Assembly: GCA_965246795.1 (NCBI GenBank)
Contig: CBDFFN010000012.1
Coordinates: forward strand, 186,001-250,000
Origin: JAJXWB01 sp965246795
Lineage (GTDB): Bacteria > Pseudomonadota > Alphaproteobacteria > Rhizobiales > Beijerinckiaceae
DNA: 64,000 nt
Direction: 5' to 3'
Shown one piece after another: positions 16,626 through 25,267 of this stretch. Position 1 is the stretch's first letter, and each line of letters opens with the position of its first letter. The translations under genes were made by a program, and so were the position numbers. Under the pieces are notes generated by a model. It had not been told where the DNA came from, ran no database searches, and saw only the letters and a list, made by a program, of their open reading frames with translations.

Positions 16626-17857
16626 ATGCTGCATCGGGCCTGATGCCGGTGGCGGAGGCGCTTGCGCGCATCCTCGATGCCGCGACAACGATCCCCGATG
16701 TGGAGATGGTGCCGCTGCGCACCGCGTTCGGGCGCACGCTTGCGCGCGATCTCACCGCGACGCGCACGCAGCCGCCGTCCGATGTGTCGGCGATGGACGG
16801 CTATGCCGTTCGAGCTGCGGAAGTGACGAACGGCCAGCGCTCGAAGCTCGCAGGCGAAAGCGCGGCAGGCCGCGGGCACGCGAATGCGCTCGGGGCGGGT
16901 GAGGCCGTACGCATCTTCACAGGCGCGCCGGTGCCCGCCGGCGCAGACGCGATCCTGATTCAGGAAGATGCCGATTTCGTCGACGGCTTTGTCACCTCGC
17001 GCGAGGCTTTGCGTGTCGGCCTTCACATCCGCAAGGCCGGGCTCGATTTTCGCGCTGGCACTGTCGGCCTCGCGGCGGGCACGCGGTTCGGTCCATCCGA
17101 GCTCGCGATGGCCGCGGCAATGAACCGTGCCGCGGTGCCCTGCGTACGAAAACCTCGCGTCGGAATTCTTGCGTCAGGCGACGAACTTGTCATGCCTGGC
17201 GAAACGCCCGGCCCCGACCAGATCGTTTGCTCGAATCCCTTCGCTGTCGCGGCCTATGTCGAAGGATCTGGCGGCACGCCGATCGATCTCGGCATAGCGG
17301 CGGACACCACCGAGTCGCATGCGGAGAACATCCAACGCGCGAAAGACGAGCGCGTCGATGTGCTGGTCACGCTCGGCGGCGCCTCGGTCGGCGACCATGA
17401 TCTCATGCAGGATGCGCTGAAGGCACAGGGCATGTCGCTCGGCTTCTGGCGCATCGCCATGCGGCCGGGCAAGCCGCTGATTCACGGCACCATTACGGGA
17501 ATGTCTGTGCTTGGACTTCCCGGCAATCCCGTGTCGTCGATCGTGTGCAGCCTGCTGTTTCTCGTGCCGCTGCTGCGCAAGCTCAGCGGCGACCCACAGG
17601 CTGGCGTCGAAAGAAGCGAAGCAGCGATCCTCGGCACGGACGTACGCGCGAACGACAAGCGCGCCGACTATCTTCGCGCGACGCTCACACGCGACAGCGA
17701 TGGCCGGCTGATCGCGTCGCCACACGATCTGCAGGATTCCTCAATGATCGGCGTACTGACGCGCTCGCAGGCACTGCTGCTGCGCGATCCGTTCGCATCT
17801 GCTGGCAAAGCGGGTGATCCTTGTCGTGTGTTGCGAATGGAACGCGGCGGGTTCTGA
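16622..17857 (+). CDS. moeA: molybdopterin molybdenumtransferase
   Basis: A 411-residue protein inserting molybdate into adenylylated molybdopterin. Domains run in the MoeA order: PPSDVSAMDGYAV near the N-terminus, RIFTGAPVPAGADA, LASGDELV, TLGGASVGDHD and LPGNPVSS, then a C-terminal barrel. It is coupled to moaC by the ATGA overlap. In many relatives lexA follows moeA; here it is replaced by an unrelated small gene. Confidence 0.96.
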   Translation: MNAASGLMPVAEALARILDAATTIPDVEMVPLRTAFGRTLARDLTATRTQPPSDVSAMDGYAVRAAEVTNGQRSKLAGESAAGRGHANALGAGEAVRIFTGAPVPAGADAILIQEDADFVDGFVTSREALRVGLHIRKAGLDFRAGTVGLAAGTRFGPSELAMAAAMNRAAVPCVRKPRVGILASGDELVMPGETPGPDQIVCSNPFAVAAYVEGSGGTPIDLGIAADTTESHAENIQRAKDERVDVLVTLGGASVGDHDLMQDALKAQGMSLGFWRIAMRPGKPLIHGTITGMSVLGLPGNPVSSIVCSLLFLVPLLRKLSGDPQAGVERSEAAILGTDVRANDKRADYLRATLTRDSDGRLIASPHDLQDSSMIGVLTRSQALLLRDPFASAGKAGDPCRVLRMERGGF

Positions 17858-17915
17858 GCGGACCTGCGGTACGGCCCTCCTTGCGTTGTCAGCGAGGCCT
17901 CTGAATAAAAGTGAG

Positions 17916-18383
17916 ATGCTCCAGAGCAAGGAAGGATACGGCGGCGGACGCCGACAGAAAGTAGCAGGTCGTCCGTCCGCCTATGCGATCAAGGTCGAGA
18001 TCGCCGATATATCGTCCGCATCTGCGTTCGATGACCAGAAAACGATGTATGGCGGCAAGGCGATTGCGCCGGACGATCCGATCTTCGTTTTCGCAAGCGA
18101 GAACAGCGGCGGCGAAGGTCTTGTGTCGCGTGGGATCGTAACGGGCGTTCGAGCGACGCCGCGGAAACCAGATGTCGCACGTCAGACACCACGTGTGAGC
18201 GTAACACTGCGTATCACAGGTCAAGCGAAAAACGCCTGTGGCCGAAACGAACTCCGCGCGTTCGACAGATGGGACGATGGTCGTCCGGAAACGGAATTGA
18301 ACTTCAAACTTTACCGGCAGGCGACGGACAAGATCGTCGGTCTGTCCGAAGATGCGGCGGCGTTCCTCACACGCTTCTTTTAA
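17916..18383 (+). CDS. hypothetical protein, possible PUA/EVE-like fold
   Basis: About 155 residues starting MLQSKEGYGG; a longer upstream frame overlaps moeA and has no coding look. The N-terminus is Gly/Arg-rich (GYGGGRRQKV). The rest has an alternating beta pattern (YAIKVEIADIS, DDPIFVFASEN, GIVTGVRATPR, PRVSVTLRIT) that recalls EVE/PUA-like beta barrels, but this is only an impression. It lacks a signal peptide. The gene converges on DUF427 with 3 nt between stops. Confidence 0.55.
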   Translation: MLQSKEGYGGGRRQKVAGRPSAYAIKVEIADISSASAFDDQKTMYGGKAIAPDDPIFVFASENSGGEGLVSRGIVTGVRATPRKPDVARQTPRVSVTLRITGQAKNACGRNELRAFDRWDDGRPETELNFKLYRQATDKIVGLSEDAAAFLTRFF

Positions 18384-18386
18384 CCA

Positions 18387-18881
18387 CTACCAACCCATCG
18401 TGCCGGGCCCACCCTTGAATGGTCCGACAGCGTTCGACGTGATCCAGCCACCATAAAAGCCGCCCGGCTGCGGCACGACGCGTTCGCCAGAGACGAAACA
18501 GGCATCCATCGCACTGGCGTAGAAGGCGACAAACCCAGCGATCGCTGCGAAAGGCTCAGTCGGTTTCTCGTAGCGCCACGCCGCGCGGGCAGCGCGCTTC
18601 TCCCCAACGACGACATCGAGCGCAGTCGCCCTGCCCTTCCATTCGCAAACGCTTGATGACGACGGCGCTTGCAAGACACCTTCGGCTATGTCGGCAGGTG
18701 GGAGGTAATAGGTCGGCGGATGGCTGGTCTCAAGCACACGAAATGCGCCGCGCGTGGAAACGATTGTCTGACCGCCGAAGATGATCTCGATCAGTGCCGA
18801 CACCGGCTCGAGCCGCGGCGGGCGCGGATAGTCCCACACGCTCTCCTGGCCGAAACCAACAGGCAGGCGCTGTGGGCGCAT
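18387..18881 (-). CDS. DUF427 domain protein
   Basis: A 164-residue cytoplasmic protein whose core matches the DUF427 family: tandem small beta domains with ETSHPPTYYLPPADI, SSSVCEWKGRATALDVVVG and AWRYEKPTEPFAAIAGFVAFY. The last third includes the family's typical ending on a Gly/Phe-rich segment. Its ATG shares the A of the upstream dehydrogenase stop (TGATG), so the two are translated as a pair. Function of the family is unknown. Confidence 0.85.
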   Translation of the reverse strand: MRPQRLPVGFGQESVWDYPRPPRLEPVSALIEIIFGGQTIVSTRGAFRVLETSHPPTYYLPPADIAEGVLQAPSSSSVCEWKGRATALDVVVGEKRAARAAWRYEKPTEPFAAIAGFVAFYASAMDACFVSGERVVPQPGGFYGGWITSNAVGPFKGGPGTMGW

Positions 18882-19873
18882 CAGCGCGACTGACGCGGCG
18901 TCTTCAGCGCATCGGCATTGATGACGTTGATCGGCTTGCCGTCGGCATAAGCGTTGATCTGGTTGAAAATGTCGGCGAACTGAACTTCGTATTCCTCCCG
19001 CGTGACATACCCGATATGCGGCGTGCAGATGACATTCGGCATCGCAAGCAGCGGATCCGTGTGATCCGGCAAGGGCTCCTTCTCGAATACATCGACCGCC
19101 GCGAACCCCGGCCGACCCGACCTGAGCGACGTCACCAATGCGCCCGGCGCGATCAGCGGTGCGCGGCTCGTGTTGACGAGAATTGCCGTCGGCTTCATCG
19201 CTGCGAGATGCTCCACCGTCACGATGCCGCGGGTCGATGCGTGCAAACGGATGTGCAGCGAGACGACGTCGCATTCGCCGAAGAACTTCTGGCAATCCGC
19301 TTCTGTGTCGTAGCCCGCGGCTTTTGCACGCGCCATCGAATTCGCACCGCCATGCGCGACGACACGCATGCCGAACGCCTTTGCGTAATCCGCAACGGCC
19401 GCGCCGAGCCGGCCAAAGCTCCAGACGCCAAACGTTTTGCCACGTAGGGTTGTACCGACCGGCGCACCCTGCCAGTGGCCCTCTTTCAGCGCCGCGACTT
19501 GCTGCGGCATGTTTCGCGCTGCCGCGATGACGAGGCCCCAGCAAAGCTCCGCCGTCGCCCAGGACGGCGAACCCGGATGCATGTTGGAGCAGAGCAAGAC
19601 GCCAAGCTGGGTGCACGCCTCGACATCGATGTGCGGATAGACGCTGCGCTGGCTGATGAGTTTCAGATTCGGTAATCGTTCGAGCAGCGCGGCTCCGATC
19701 TTTGTGCGCTCGCGGATGAGAACGACCGCCTCGATTTCAGCGAGACGCCCAGCGAGAACGTCGTCGTCCTGCACGTGATCGTTCCAGATCGAGACGTCGT
19801 GCCCGGCAAGCTTATCGTAGCACGCAAGCGTGCGCAGCGTGTCCGCGTAATCGTCGAGGATGGCGATCTTCAT
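18881..19873 (-). CDS. D-2-hydroxyacid dehydrogenase family protein
   Basis: A 330-residue NAD(P)-dependent dehydrogenase with catalytic Arg in VNTSRAPLI, Glu in DVFEKEPLPD and His in TPHIGYVTREEYE. The dinucleotide-binding turn reads GVWSFGRLG, where the classic fold has GxGxxG, so the middle Gly is replaced. The beta-2 end (VVAHGGANS) lacks the usual acidic residue for NAD, which could favour NADP. Coupled to DUF427 downstream. The substrate is not apparent; the phosphoglycerate-dehydrogenase branch is the likeliest relative. Confidence 0.88.
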   Translation of the reverse strand: MKIAILDDYADTLRTLACYDKLAGHDVSIWNDHVQDDDVLAGRLAEIEAVVLIRERTKIGAALLERLPNLKLISQRSVYPHIDVEACTQLGVLLCSNMHPGSPSWATAELCWGLVIAAARNMPQQVAALKEGHWQGAPVGTTLRGKTFGVWSFGRLGAAVADYAKAFGMRVVAHGGANSMARAKAAGYDTEADCQKFFGECDVVSLHIRLHASTRGIVTVEHLAAMKPTAILVNTSRAPLIAPGALVTSLRSGRPGFAAVDVFEKEPLPDHTDPLLAMPNVICTPHIGYVTREEYEVQFADIFNQINAYADGKPINVINADALKTPRQSR

Positions 19874-19895
19874 GACTGCAGCATCCCCGAAACAA

Positions 19896-20294
19896 TCACC
19901 ACATATCGAGTGCGACGCGCGCCTCGTCGGACATGCGGCTCTGATCCCAAGGCGGATCGAAAACCATCGTCACCTTTGCGCCGGCGACGCCAGGAACGGC
20001 CGCAACGGCGTCCTCGACCCATTTCGGCATCTCGCCAGCGACCGGGCAGGCCGGCGCAGTCAGCGTCATATCGATAGCGACAAACTTCGCATCGTCGATC
20101 TCGACTTTGTAGATCAAGCCGAGCTCGTAGATATCAGACGGAATCTCAGGATCGTAGACGGACTTTAACGCCGCCACGATCTCCTCCGTCAGACGCTCCT
20201 GCTCTTCCGGCGGCAGCGCAGCAACAGAGACCTCGGGCTTGTTCGGCTGCTTCAGTTGGTCTTCGCCATGCGTGGTTGCAGTGTCGTCCATCAT
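19896..20294 (-). CDS. sufT: SUF system Fe-S assembly protein, MIP18/DUF59 type
   Basis: About 132 residues. A disordered acidic N-terminus is followed by a MIP18 domain with VYDPEIPSDIYELGLIY, the reactive Cys in TLTAPACPVAG, and a C-terminal FDPPWDQSRMSDEAR. It assists maturation or delivery of Fe-S clusters. AGGA precedes tandem ATGs at 20294 and 20291. Only 7 nt separate it from the sufS stop; it is the last gene of the suf operon. Confidence 0.93.
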   Translation of the reverse strand: MMDDTATTHGEDQLKQPNKPEVSVAALPPEEQERLTEEIVAALKSVYDPEIPSDIYELGLIYKVEIDDAKFVAIDMTLTAPACPVAGEMPKWVEDAVAAVPGVAGAKVTMVFDPPWDQSRMSDEARVALDMW

Positions 20295-20301
20295 AAAATC
20301 C

Positions 20302-21534
20302 TCACGCGAACAGGGTCTCGGCGCGGGCCAACGCTTCGGCCAGCGCATCGACCTCGGCGCGCGTGTTGTAGAGCGCGAAAGACGCACGACAGGTCGATGT
20401 CGCGCCGAAGCGCTCGAGCAAGGGCATAGCGCAATGCGTGCCCGCGCGCACTGCGACGCCTTGCCGGTCGATGACCGTTGCGACATCATGCGCGTGCGCG
20501 CCCTTCATCTCGAAGGAGAGGATCGGCCCCTTGCCTGGCGCAGTGCCGATGATGCGCAGCGAATTCATGCGTGACAGCCGCTCGTGCGCGTAAATCGTGA
20601 GGTCTTCCTCATGCGCCCGGATCGCGGCGCGGCCGACGCCGTCCATGTAGTCGAGCGCCGCGCCAAGGCCGATCGCCTGAACGATCGGCGGCGTGCCGGC
20701 CTCGAAGCGATGCGGGGGCGCATTGTAGGTCACGCGATCACGCGTGACAGTCTCGATCATCTCGCCGCCACCGTTGAACGGTGGCAATCGCTCAAGCCAT
20801 TCCCGCTTGCCGTAGAGCACGCCAATGCCGGTCGGCCCGTACACCTTGTGGCCAGTGAATACGTAAAAATCGGCATCGAGTGCGCGAACGTCGACATCGA
20901 GATGCACGGCGCCCTGCGAGCCGTCGATGAGGACGGGAATGCCGCGATCGTGCGCGATGCGTATGACGTCGGCGACGGGCACGCGCGTGCCGAGGACGTT
21001 CGACATATGCGTGATGGCAACAATCTTCGTCTTCGCGGTGAGCTGCTTTTCGAAAGCTTCTAGCGAAAAGGAGCCATCGTCCTCGATCTCGACCCATTTG
21101 ATCACCGCGCCTTTGCGCTCGCGGTGGAAATGCCAGGGCACAATGTTTGAGTGATGCTCCATGATCGAAAGCACGATCTCGTCGCCTTCGCGGATGTGAT
21201 CCTGGCCGAAAGATGCAGCGACAAGATTGATCGCTTCGGTTGCTGAGCGCGTGAAGATGATCTCGTCGATCGATTCCGCGTTGAGGAAACGCCGTGTGCT
21301 TTCACGCGCTGCCTCGAAACCTTCCGTCGCGGCATTCGCGAGATAATGAAGCCCGCGATGCACGTTGGCATATTCGTGCTCGTAGGCCGTCCGCATCCGG
21401 TCGAGCACCTGCAGTGGCTTTTGCGCCGAGGCCGCATTGTCGAGATAGACGAGCGGCTTGCCGTAGGGCTTATCCGAAAGGATCGGAAAGTCGGCGCGCA
21501 ACCGCGCGACATCGAAGGGCGTGTGGGCGTTCAT
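20302..21534 (-). CDS. sufS: cysteine desulfurase SufS
   Basis: A 410-residue PLP enzyme giving persulfide sulfur to the SufBCD scaffold. The PLP lysine is in VFTGHKVYGPTG and the catalytic cysteine in RAGTHCAMPLLERF; HHSNIVPWH is the cofactor-stacking region. The short loop after the cysteine is the SufS (group II) form. The start overlaps the sufD stop by 4 nt. No sufE or sufU partner is visible in the operon. Confidence 0.96.
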   Translation of the reverse strand: MNAHTPFDVARLRADFPILSDKPYGKPLVYLDNAASAQKPLQVLDRMRTAYEHEYANVHRGLHYLANAATEGFEAARESTRRFLNAESIDEIIFTRSATEAINLVAASFGQDHIREGDEIVLSIMEHHSNIVPWHFHRERKGAVIKWVEIEDDGSFSLEAFEKQLTAKTKIVAITHMSNVLGTRVPVADVIRIAHDRGIPVLIDGSQGAVHLDVDVRALDADFYVFTGHKVYGPTGIGVLYGKREWLERLPPFNGGGEMIETVTRDRVTYNAPPHRFEAGTPPIVQAIGLGAALDYMDGVGRAAIRAHEEDLTIYAHERLSRMNSLRIIGTAPGKGPILSFEMKGAHAHDVATVIDRQGVAVRAGTHCAMPLLERFGATSTCRASFALYNTRAEVDALAEALARAETLFA

Positions 21535-22862
21535 GCGCTTTTCGCCGAAGGAAGTGCATTCGCGCGGCGCTGAAGCCAGCCACGCAGATCGTCAAGCAAA
21601 ACTTCGCGCAGGCGCTCATCCGCGACACGTTCGATGGCCTCTGCGCCGAACGCTTCGACAAGCAGGCCCTCGGCCTCCATACGGCTGATACCGCGCGCCA
21701 TGAGATAAAAAAGCTGATCCTCGTCGAGTTGGCCGACAGTTGCGCCGTGCCCGCAAACGACGTCATCGGCGAAGATTTCAAGCTCCGGCTTGTTGTTCAT
21801 CGACGCGCCCTCGGTGAGGACAAGTGCGTTCGACTTCATGCCGCCATCGGTTTTCTGCGCGTGCGGTCGCACGACCACCTTGCCTTGGAAAACGCCGGTT
21901 GATTGCCCTTCCAGAATGAAACGGAAAAACTCACGGCTGTTGCCGTGCGGCACGGCATGATCGACGACAAGCGTCGTGTCGGCCAAGCGCTCGCGATCGA
22001 GTAGCGAAAGACCGGCCAGCACGGTGTGCGCATGCTCACCCCGGACGCAAGCAAAAATCTGCCGGCGCACGAGGCCGCCGTCGAGAACGAGGCAAAAGGA
22101 TTCGAAGCGACTGCTCTCGGCCTGCTCGACGACAAGCGAGTGAAGATGAATCGCCGCGTCGCCACCGTGATCGACGCGGACGACATGCGCGGCACGAGCT
22201 TTCGCGCCAAGCGTTACGATGATGCTATCGTTCGTTTGCGTCGCGCCATCGCGGAGCGAACGCGTGTCTTCGACAAGCGTTATGCTCGCACCTGCGCCAA
22301 CACGCAGCAGCGATCGTACGAACGCGGATTGCGGCTGGCCACCCGTGACCGCCGTGACGAGCACGATCGGCGTCTCGACAATCGCACTCGGCGCAACGTC
22401 GATCACAACGCCATCACTCGCGAGAGCGGAGTTCAGCGCAACGACGGCATCGTCATCACCGGTGAATTTCACTGGCAACGTTGCCAGCGGAGGATCCACC
22501 TTCAGCGCATCGCGAAGCGACGAAACCGTCACGCCGGCCGGCAGCGCCTGCATGTCGGATAGATCGGCACGAAACACGCCGTCCAGCACGACAAGGCGCG
22601 GCCCGACAGTGAAATCGTCACGCGGCACATTTGTCGCCGCTGAGGTCGCGTCGCGCAGAGGCGACGCCGTTCGCATCGCGGCACGCAGATCGGTGTAATG
22701 CCAGCTCTCGATCCGCCGATGCGGCAGTCCGGTCCGCGCGAAACGGTCGATCGCCGACTTGCGCGGTTGCGGCGCGCCCGGCAACGACGCGCGCTGCGCC
22801 TCGAACATGTCGAGGAGCGCGGTCTCGGCCTCCGTCCGGATGATGGTCACATTCGCAGTCAC
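21531..22862 (-). CDS. sufD: Fe-S cluster assembly protein SufD
   Basis: A 443-residue beta-helix scaffold component pairing with SufB. SufD marks are RIESWHYTDLRA near the N-terminus and the C-terminal core DGGMKSNALVLTEGASMNNK and DVVCGHGATVGQLDEDQLFY. The invariant His in CGHGA, implicated in cluster assembly at the SufB-SufD interface, is kept. It overlaps sufS by 4 nt and is 8 nt from sufC. Confidence 0.95.
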   Translation of the reverse strand: MTANVTIIRTEAETALLDMFEAQRASLPGAPQPRKSAIDRFARTGLPHRRIESWHYTDLRAAMRTASPLRDATSAATNVPRDDFTVGPRLVVLDGVFRADLSDMQALPAGVTVSSLRDALKVDPPLATLPVKFTGDDDAVVALNSALASDGVVIDVAPSAIVETPIVLVTAVTGGQPQSAFVRSLLRVGAGASITLVEDTRSLRDGATQTNDSIIVTLGAKARAAHVVRVDHGGDAAIHLHSLVVEQAESSRFESFCLVLDGGLVRRQIFACVRGEHAHTVLAGLSLLDRERLADTTLVVDHAVPHGNSREFFRFILEGQSTGVFQGKVVVRPHAQKTDGGMKSNALVLTEGASMNNKPELEIFADDVVCGHGATVGQLDEDQLFYLMARGISRMEAEGLLVEAFGAEAIERVADERLREVLLDDLRGWLQRRANALPSAKSA

Positions 22863-22870
22863 GGTATCAC

Positions 22871-23620
22871 TCAGGCCGCTTCGCCGACGTAGTCGCGATA
22901 GCCGTGCTTCTCGAGTTCGAGCGCGAGATCGGGACCGCCGGTCTTTACGATGCGGCCTTTCGCCATGATGTGCACTGTGTCGGGCCGGATGTAGTCAAGC
23001 AGACGCTGGTAATGCGTGATGACGAGCAGGCCGCGCTCGGGCGAGCGCAGCGCGTTCACGCCATCGGCAACCACACGTAGCGCATCGATGTCCAGACCAG
23101 AATCCGTTTCGTCGAGAATGGCAAACTTTGGCGCCAGCAGCGCCATCTGCAGAATTTCCATCCGCTTCTTCTCGCCACCAGAGAAGCCGACGTTGAGCGG
23201 ACGCTTCAGCATATCCTGATTGATACCGAGCGACTTCGATGTCTCGCGAACACGACGCATGAAATCCGGCGTCTGCAACTCTGCTTCTCCGCGCGCGCGC
23301 CGCTGCGCGTTCATCGCCGCCTTGAGGAACGTCATCGTGGCGACGCCGGGTATTTCGATGGGATATTGAAACGCAAGGAACAGGCCTTTGGAAGCGCGCT
23401 CGGACGGATCTAAGTCGAGCAACGACTCGCCGTCGAGCAGCACATCGCCGCCAGTCACGTCATAATCATCGCGACCTGCGACGACGTAGGAGAGCGTCGA
23501 TTTGCCAGAGCCGTTCGGCCCCATGATGGCCGCGACTTCGCCAGCCTTCACGGTCAGCGAAAGGCCGTTGAGGATAACCTTATTCTCGATCGAAACGTGA
23601 AGGTCTTTGACCTGAAGCAT
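22871..23620 (-). CDS. sufC: Fe-S assembly ATPase SufC
   Basis: A 249-residue ABC-type ATPase without membrane partner. Walker A is GPNGSGKST, the signature is NVGFSGGEKKRMEI and Walker B is AILDETDSGLD; FQYPIEIPGV is the SufC-specific Q-loop area. The start was set at the Met of MLQVKDLHV, as upstream codons have no similarity. 77 nt separate it from sufB. Confidence 0.96.
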   Translation of the reverse strand: MLQVKDLHVSIENKVILNGLSLTVKAGEVAAIMGPNGSGKSTLSYVVAGRDDYDVTGGDVLLDGESLLDLDPSERASKGLFLAFQYPIEIPGVATMTFLKAAMNAQRRARGEAELQTPDFMRRVRETSKSLGINQDMLKRPLNVGFSGGEKKRMEILQMALLAPKFAILDETDSGLDIDALRVVADGVNALRSPERGLLVITHYQRLLDYIRPDTVHIMAKGRIVKTGGPDLALELEKHGYRDYVGEAA

Positions 23621-23697
23621 CGGACTAACATTACCTTTCGGCCGAGCGGCCGCACGAAACTGGATAGAATTTCGCCGAAGCGATGTGCGGGCTAAAC

Positions 23698-25164
23698 CTA
23701 GCCCACGCTCCCCTCGAGCGAGATGGAAATGAGCTTCTGCGCCTCGACGGCAAATTCCATCGGCAGCTGCTGCAGCACGTCGCGCACGAAGCCGTTGACG
23801 ATCAGAGCCGTCGCCTCTTCCGCCGAAAGTCCGCGCTGCGTGCAATAAAACAGTTGGTCTTCGGAGATTTTCGACGTCGTCGCCTCGTGCTCGAAGACAG
23901 CGCTCGCGTTCTTCGATTCGATATAAGGCACGGTATGCGCGCCGCAGCCATCGCCGATAAGCAGCGAGTCGCAATTGGTGAAATTGCGCGCATTGGCGGC
24001 GCGGCGATGCGCCGACACCTGCCCACGATAGGTGTTGTCGGAACGGCCGGCCGCGATACCCTTCGAGATGATGCGGCTCGTCGTGTCACGGCCGAGATGG
24101 ATCATCTTCGTGCCGGAATCGACCTGCTGACGACCGTTCGAAATGGCAATCGAATAAAACTCGCCGCGCGAGGAATCACCGCGCAGAATGCAGGACGGAT
24201 ATTTCCACGTGATCGCCGAGCCGGTCTCGACCTGAGTCCACGAAATCTTTGCGCGCGCTTCGCGGCAATCGCCGCGCTTCGTCACGAAATTATAGATGCC
24301 GCCCTTGCCCTCGGCATCGCCGGGATACCAGTTCTGGACCGTCGAATATTTGATCTCGGAATCTTCGAGCGCGACGAGTTCGACGACCGCGGCGTGCAGC
24401 TGATTCTCGTCGCGCTGCGGCGCCGTGCAGCCTTCAAGATAGGAGACGTAAGAGCCCTTATCGGCAATGATGAGCGTGCGCTCGAACTGGCCGGTGTTGC
24501 GCTCGTTGATGCGGAAATAGGTCGACAATTCCATCGGGCAACGCACGCCCGGCGGGATGTAAACGAAGGACCCGTCGGAAAAGACCGCGGAGTTCAGCGT
24601 CGCAAAGAAATTGTCCGTGACCGGAACGACGGAGCCAAGATATTTCCGCACGAGTTCGGGGTGCGTCTGCACCGCTTCCGAAATCGGGCAGAAGATCACG
24701 CCCGACTTCGCAAGCTCCGCCTTGAATGTCGTCGCGACGGACACGGAATCGAACACCGCATCGACGGCAACGCGACGTTCCACGCCAGCAAGCGCCTCCT
24801 GCTCGCGCAGGGGGATCCCCAGTTTCTCATAGACCCGCAGCAATTCCGGATCGACATCCGCCAGCGACGTCGGTCCCGGCGTACTTTTCGGCGCGGAATA
24901 GTAATGCAGGTCCTGGTAGTCGATCGGCGCATGTTCGACGCGCGCCCAGTTCGGCTCGCGCATGGTCAGCCAGCGGCGAAAGGCGTCGAGCCGCCATTCC
25001 GTCAGCCATTCGGGCTCGTCCTTTTTGGCCGAGATAAACCGAACGATGTCCTCGTTGAGGCCTTTGGGGGCCTTGTCGGACTCGATGTCGGTGAAAAACC
25101 CGTACTTGTATGCATCGACCTCGATCGCCTTCACGCGATCGATCGTCTCTTGGACAGCTGCCAT
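23698..25164 (-). CDS. sufB: Fe-S cluster assembly protein SufB
   Basis: A 488-residue scaffold subunit. Typical segments are KAPKGLNEDIVRFIS, VPVTDNFFATLNSAVFSDGS, YLEGCTAPQRDENQLHAAVVE with the conserved Cys, and the C-terminal CDSLLIGDGCGAHTVPYIE. The start MAAVQETIDRV was chosen because AGGAG lies 6 nt upstream; a longer frame to 25212 lacks such a site. It follows the IscS-like gene after about 100 nt and is followed by sufC. Confidence 0.96.
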   Translation of the reverse strand: MAAVQETIDRVKAIEVDAYKYGFFTDIESDKAPKGLNEDIVRFISAKKDEPEWLTEWRLDAFRRWLTMREPNWARVEHAPIDYQDLHYYSAPKSTPGPTSLADVDPELLRVYEKLGIPLREQEALAGVERRVAVDAVFDSVSVATTFKAELAKSGVIFCPISEAVQTHPELVRKYLGSVVPVTDNFFATLNSAVFSDGSFVYIPPGVRCPMELSTYFRINERNTGQFERTLIIADKGSYVSYLEGCTAPQRDENQLHAAVVELVALEDSEIKYSTVQNWYPGDAEGKGGIYNFVTKRGDCREARAKISWTQVETGSAITWKYPSCILRGDSSRGEFYSIAISNGRQQVDSGTKMIHLGRDTTSRIISKGIAAGRSDNTYRGQVSAHRRAANARNFTNCDSLLIGDGCGAHTVPYIESKNASAVFEHEATTSKISEDQLFYCTQRGLSAEEATALIVNGFVRDVLQQLPMEFAVEAQKLISISLEGSVG

Positions 25165-25267
25165 TGAAAACTCCTGGACCTGCGTAGCGCTTGGCGCCGC
25201 TTGGCCCTTCAACCTTCTTTAGAACGGTTCAGCCCCCTTTGGAACCGCGCCTGGGTCGCCGAACCGA

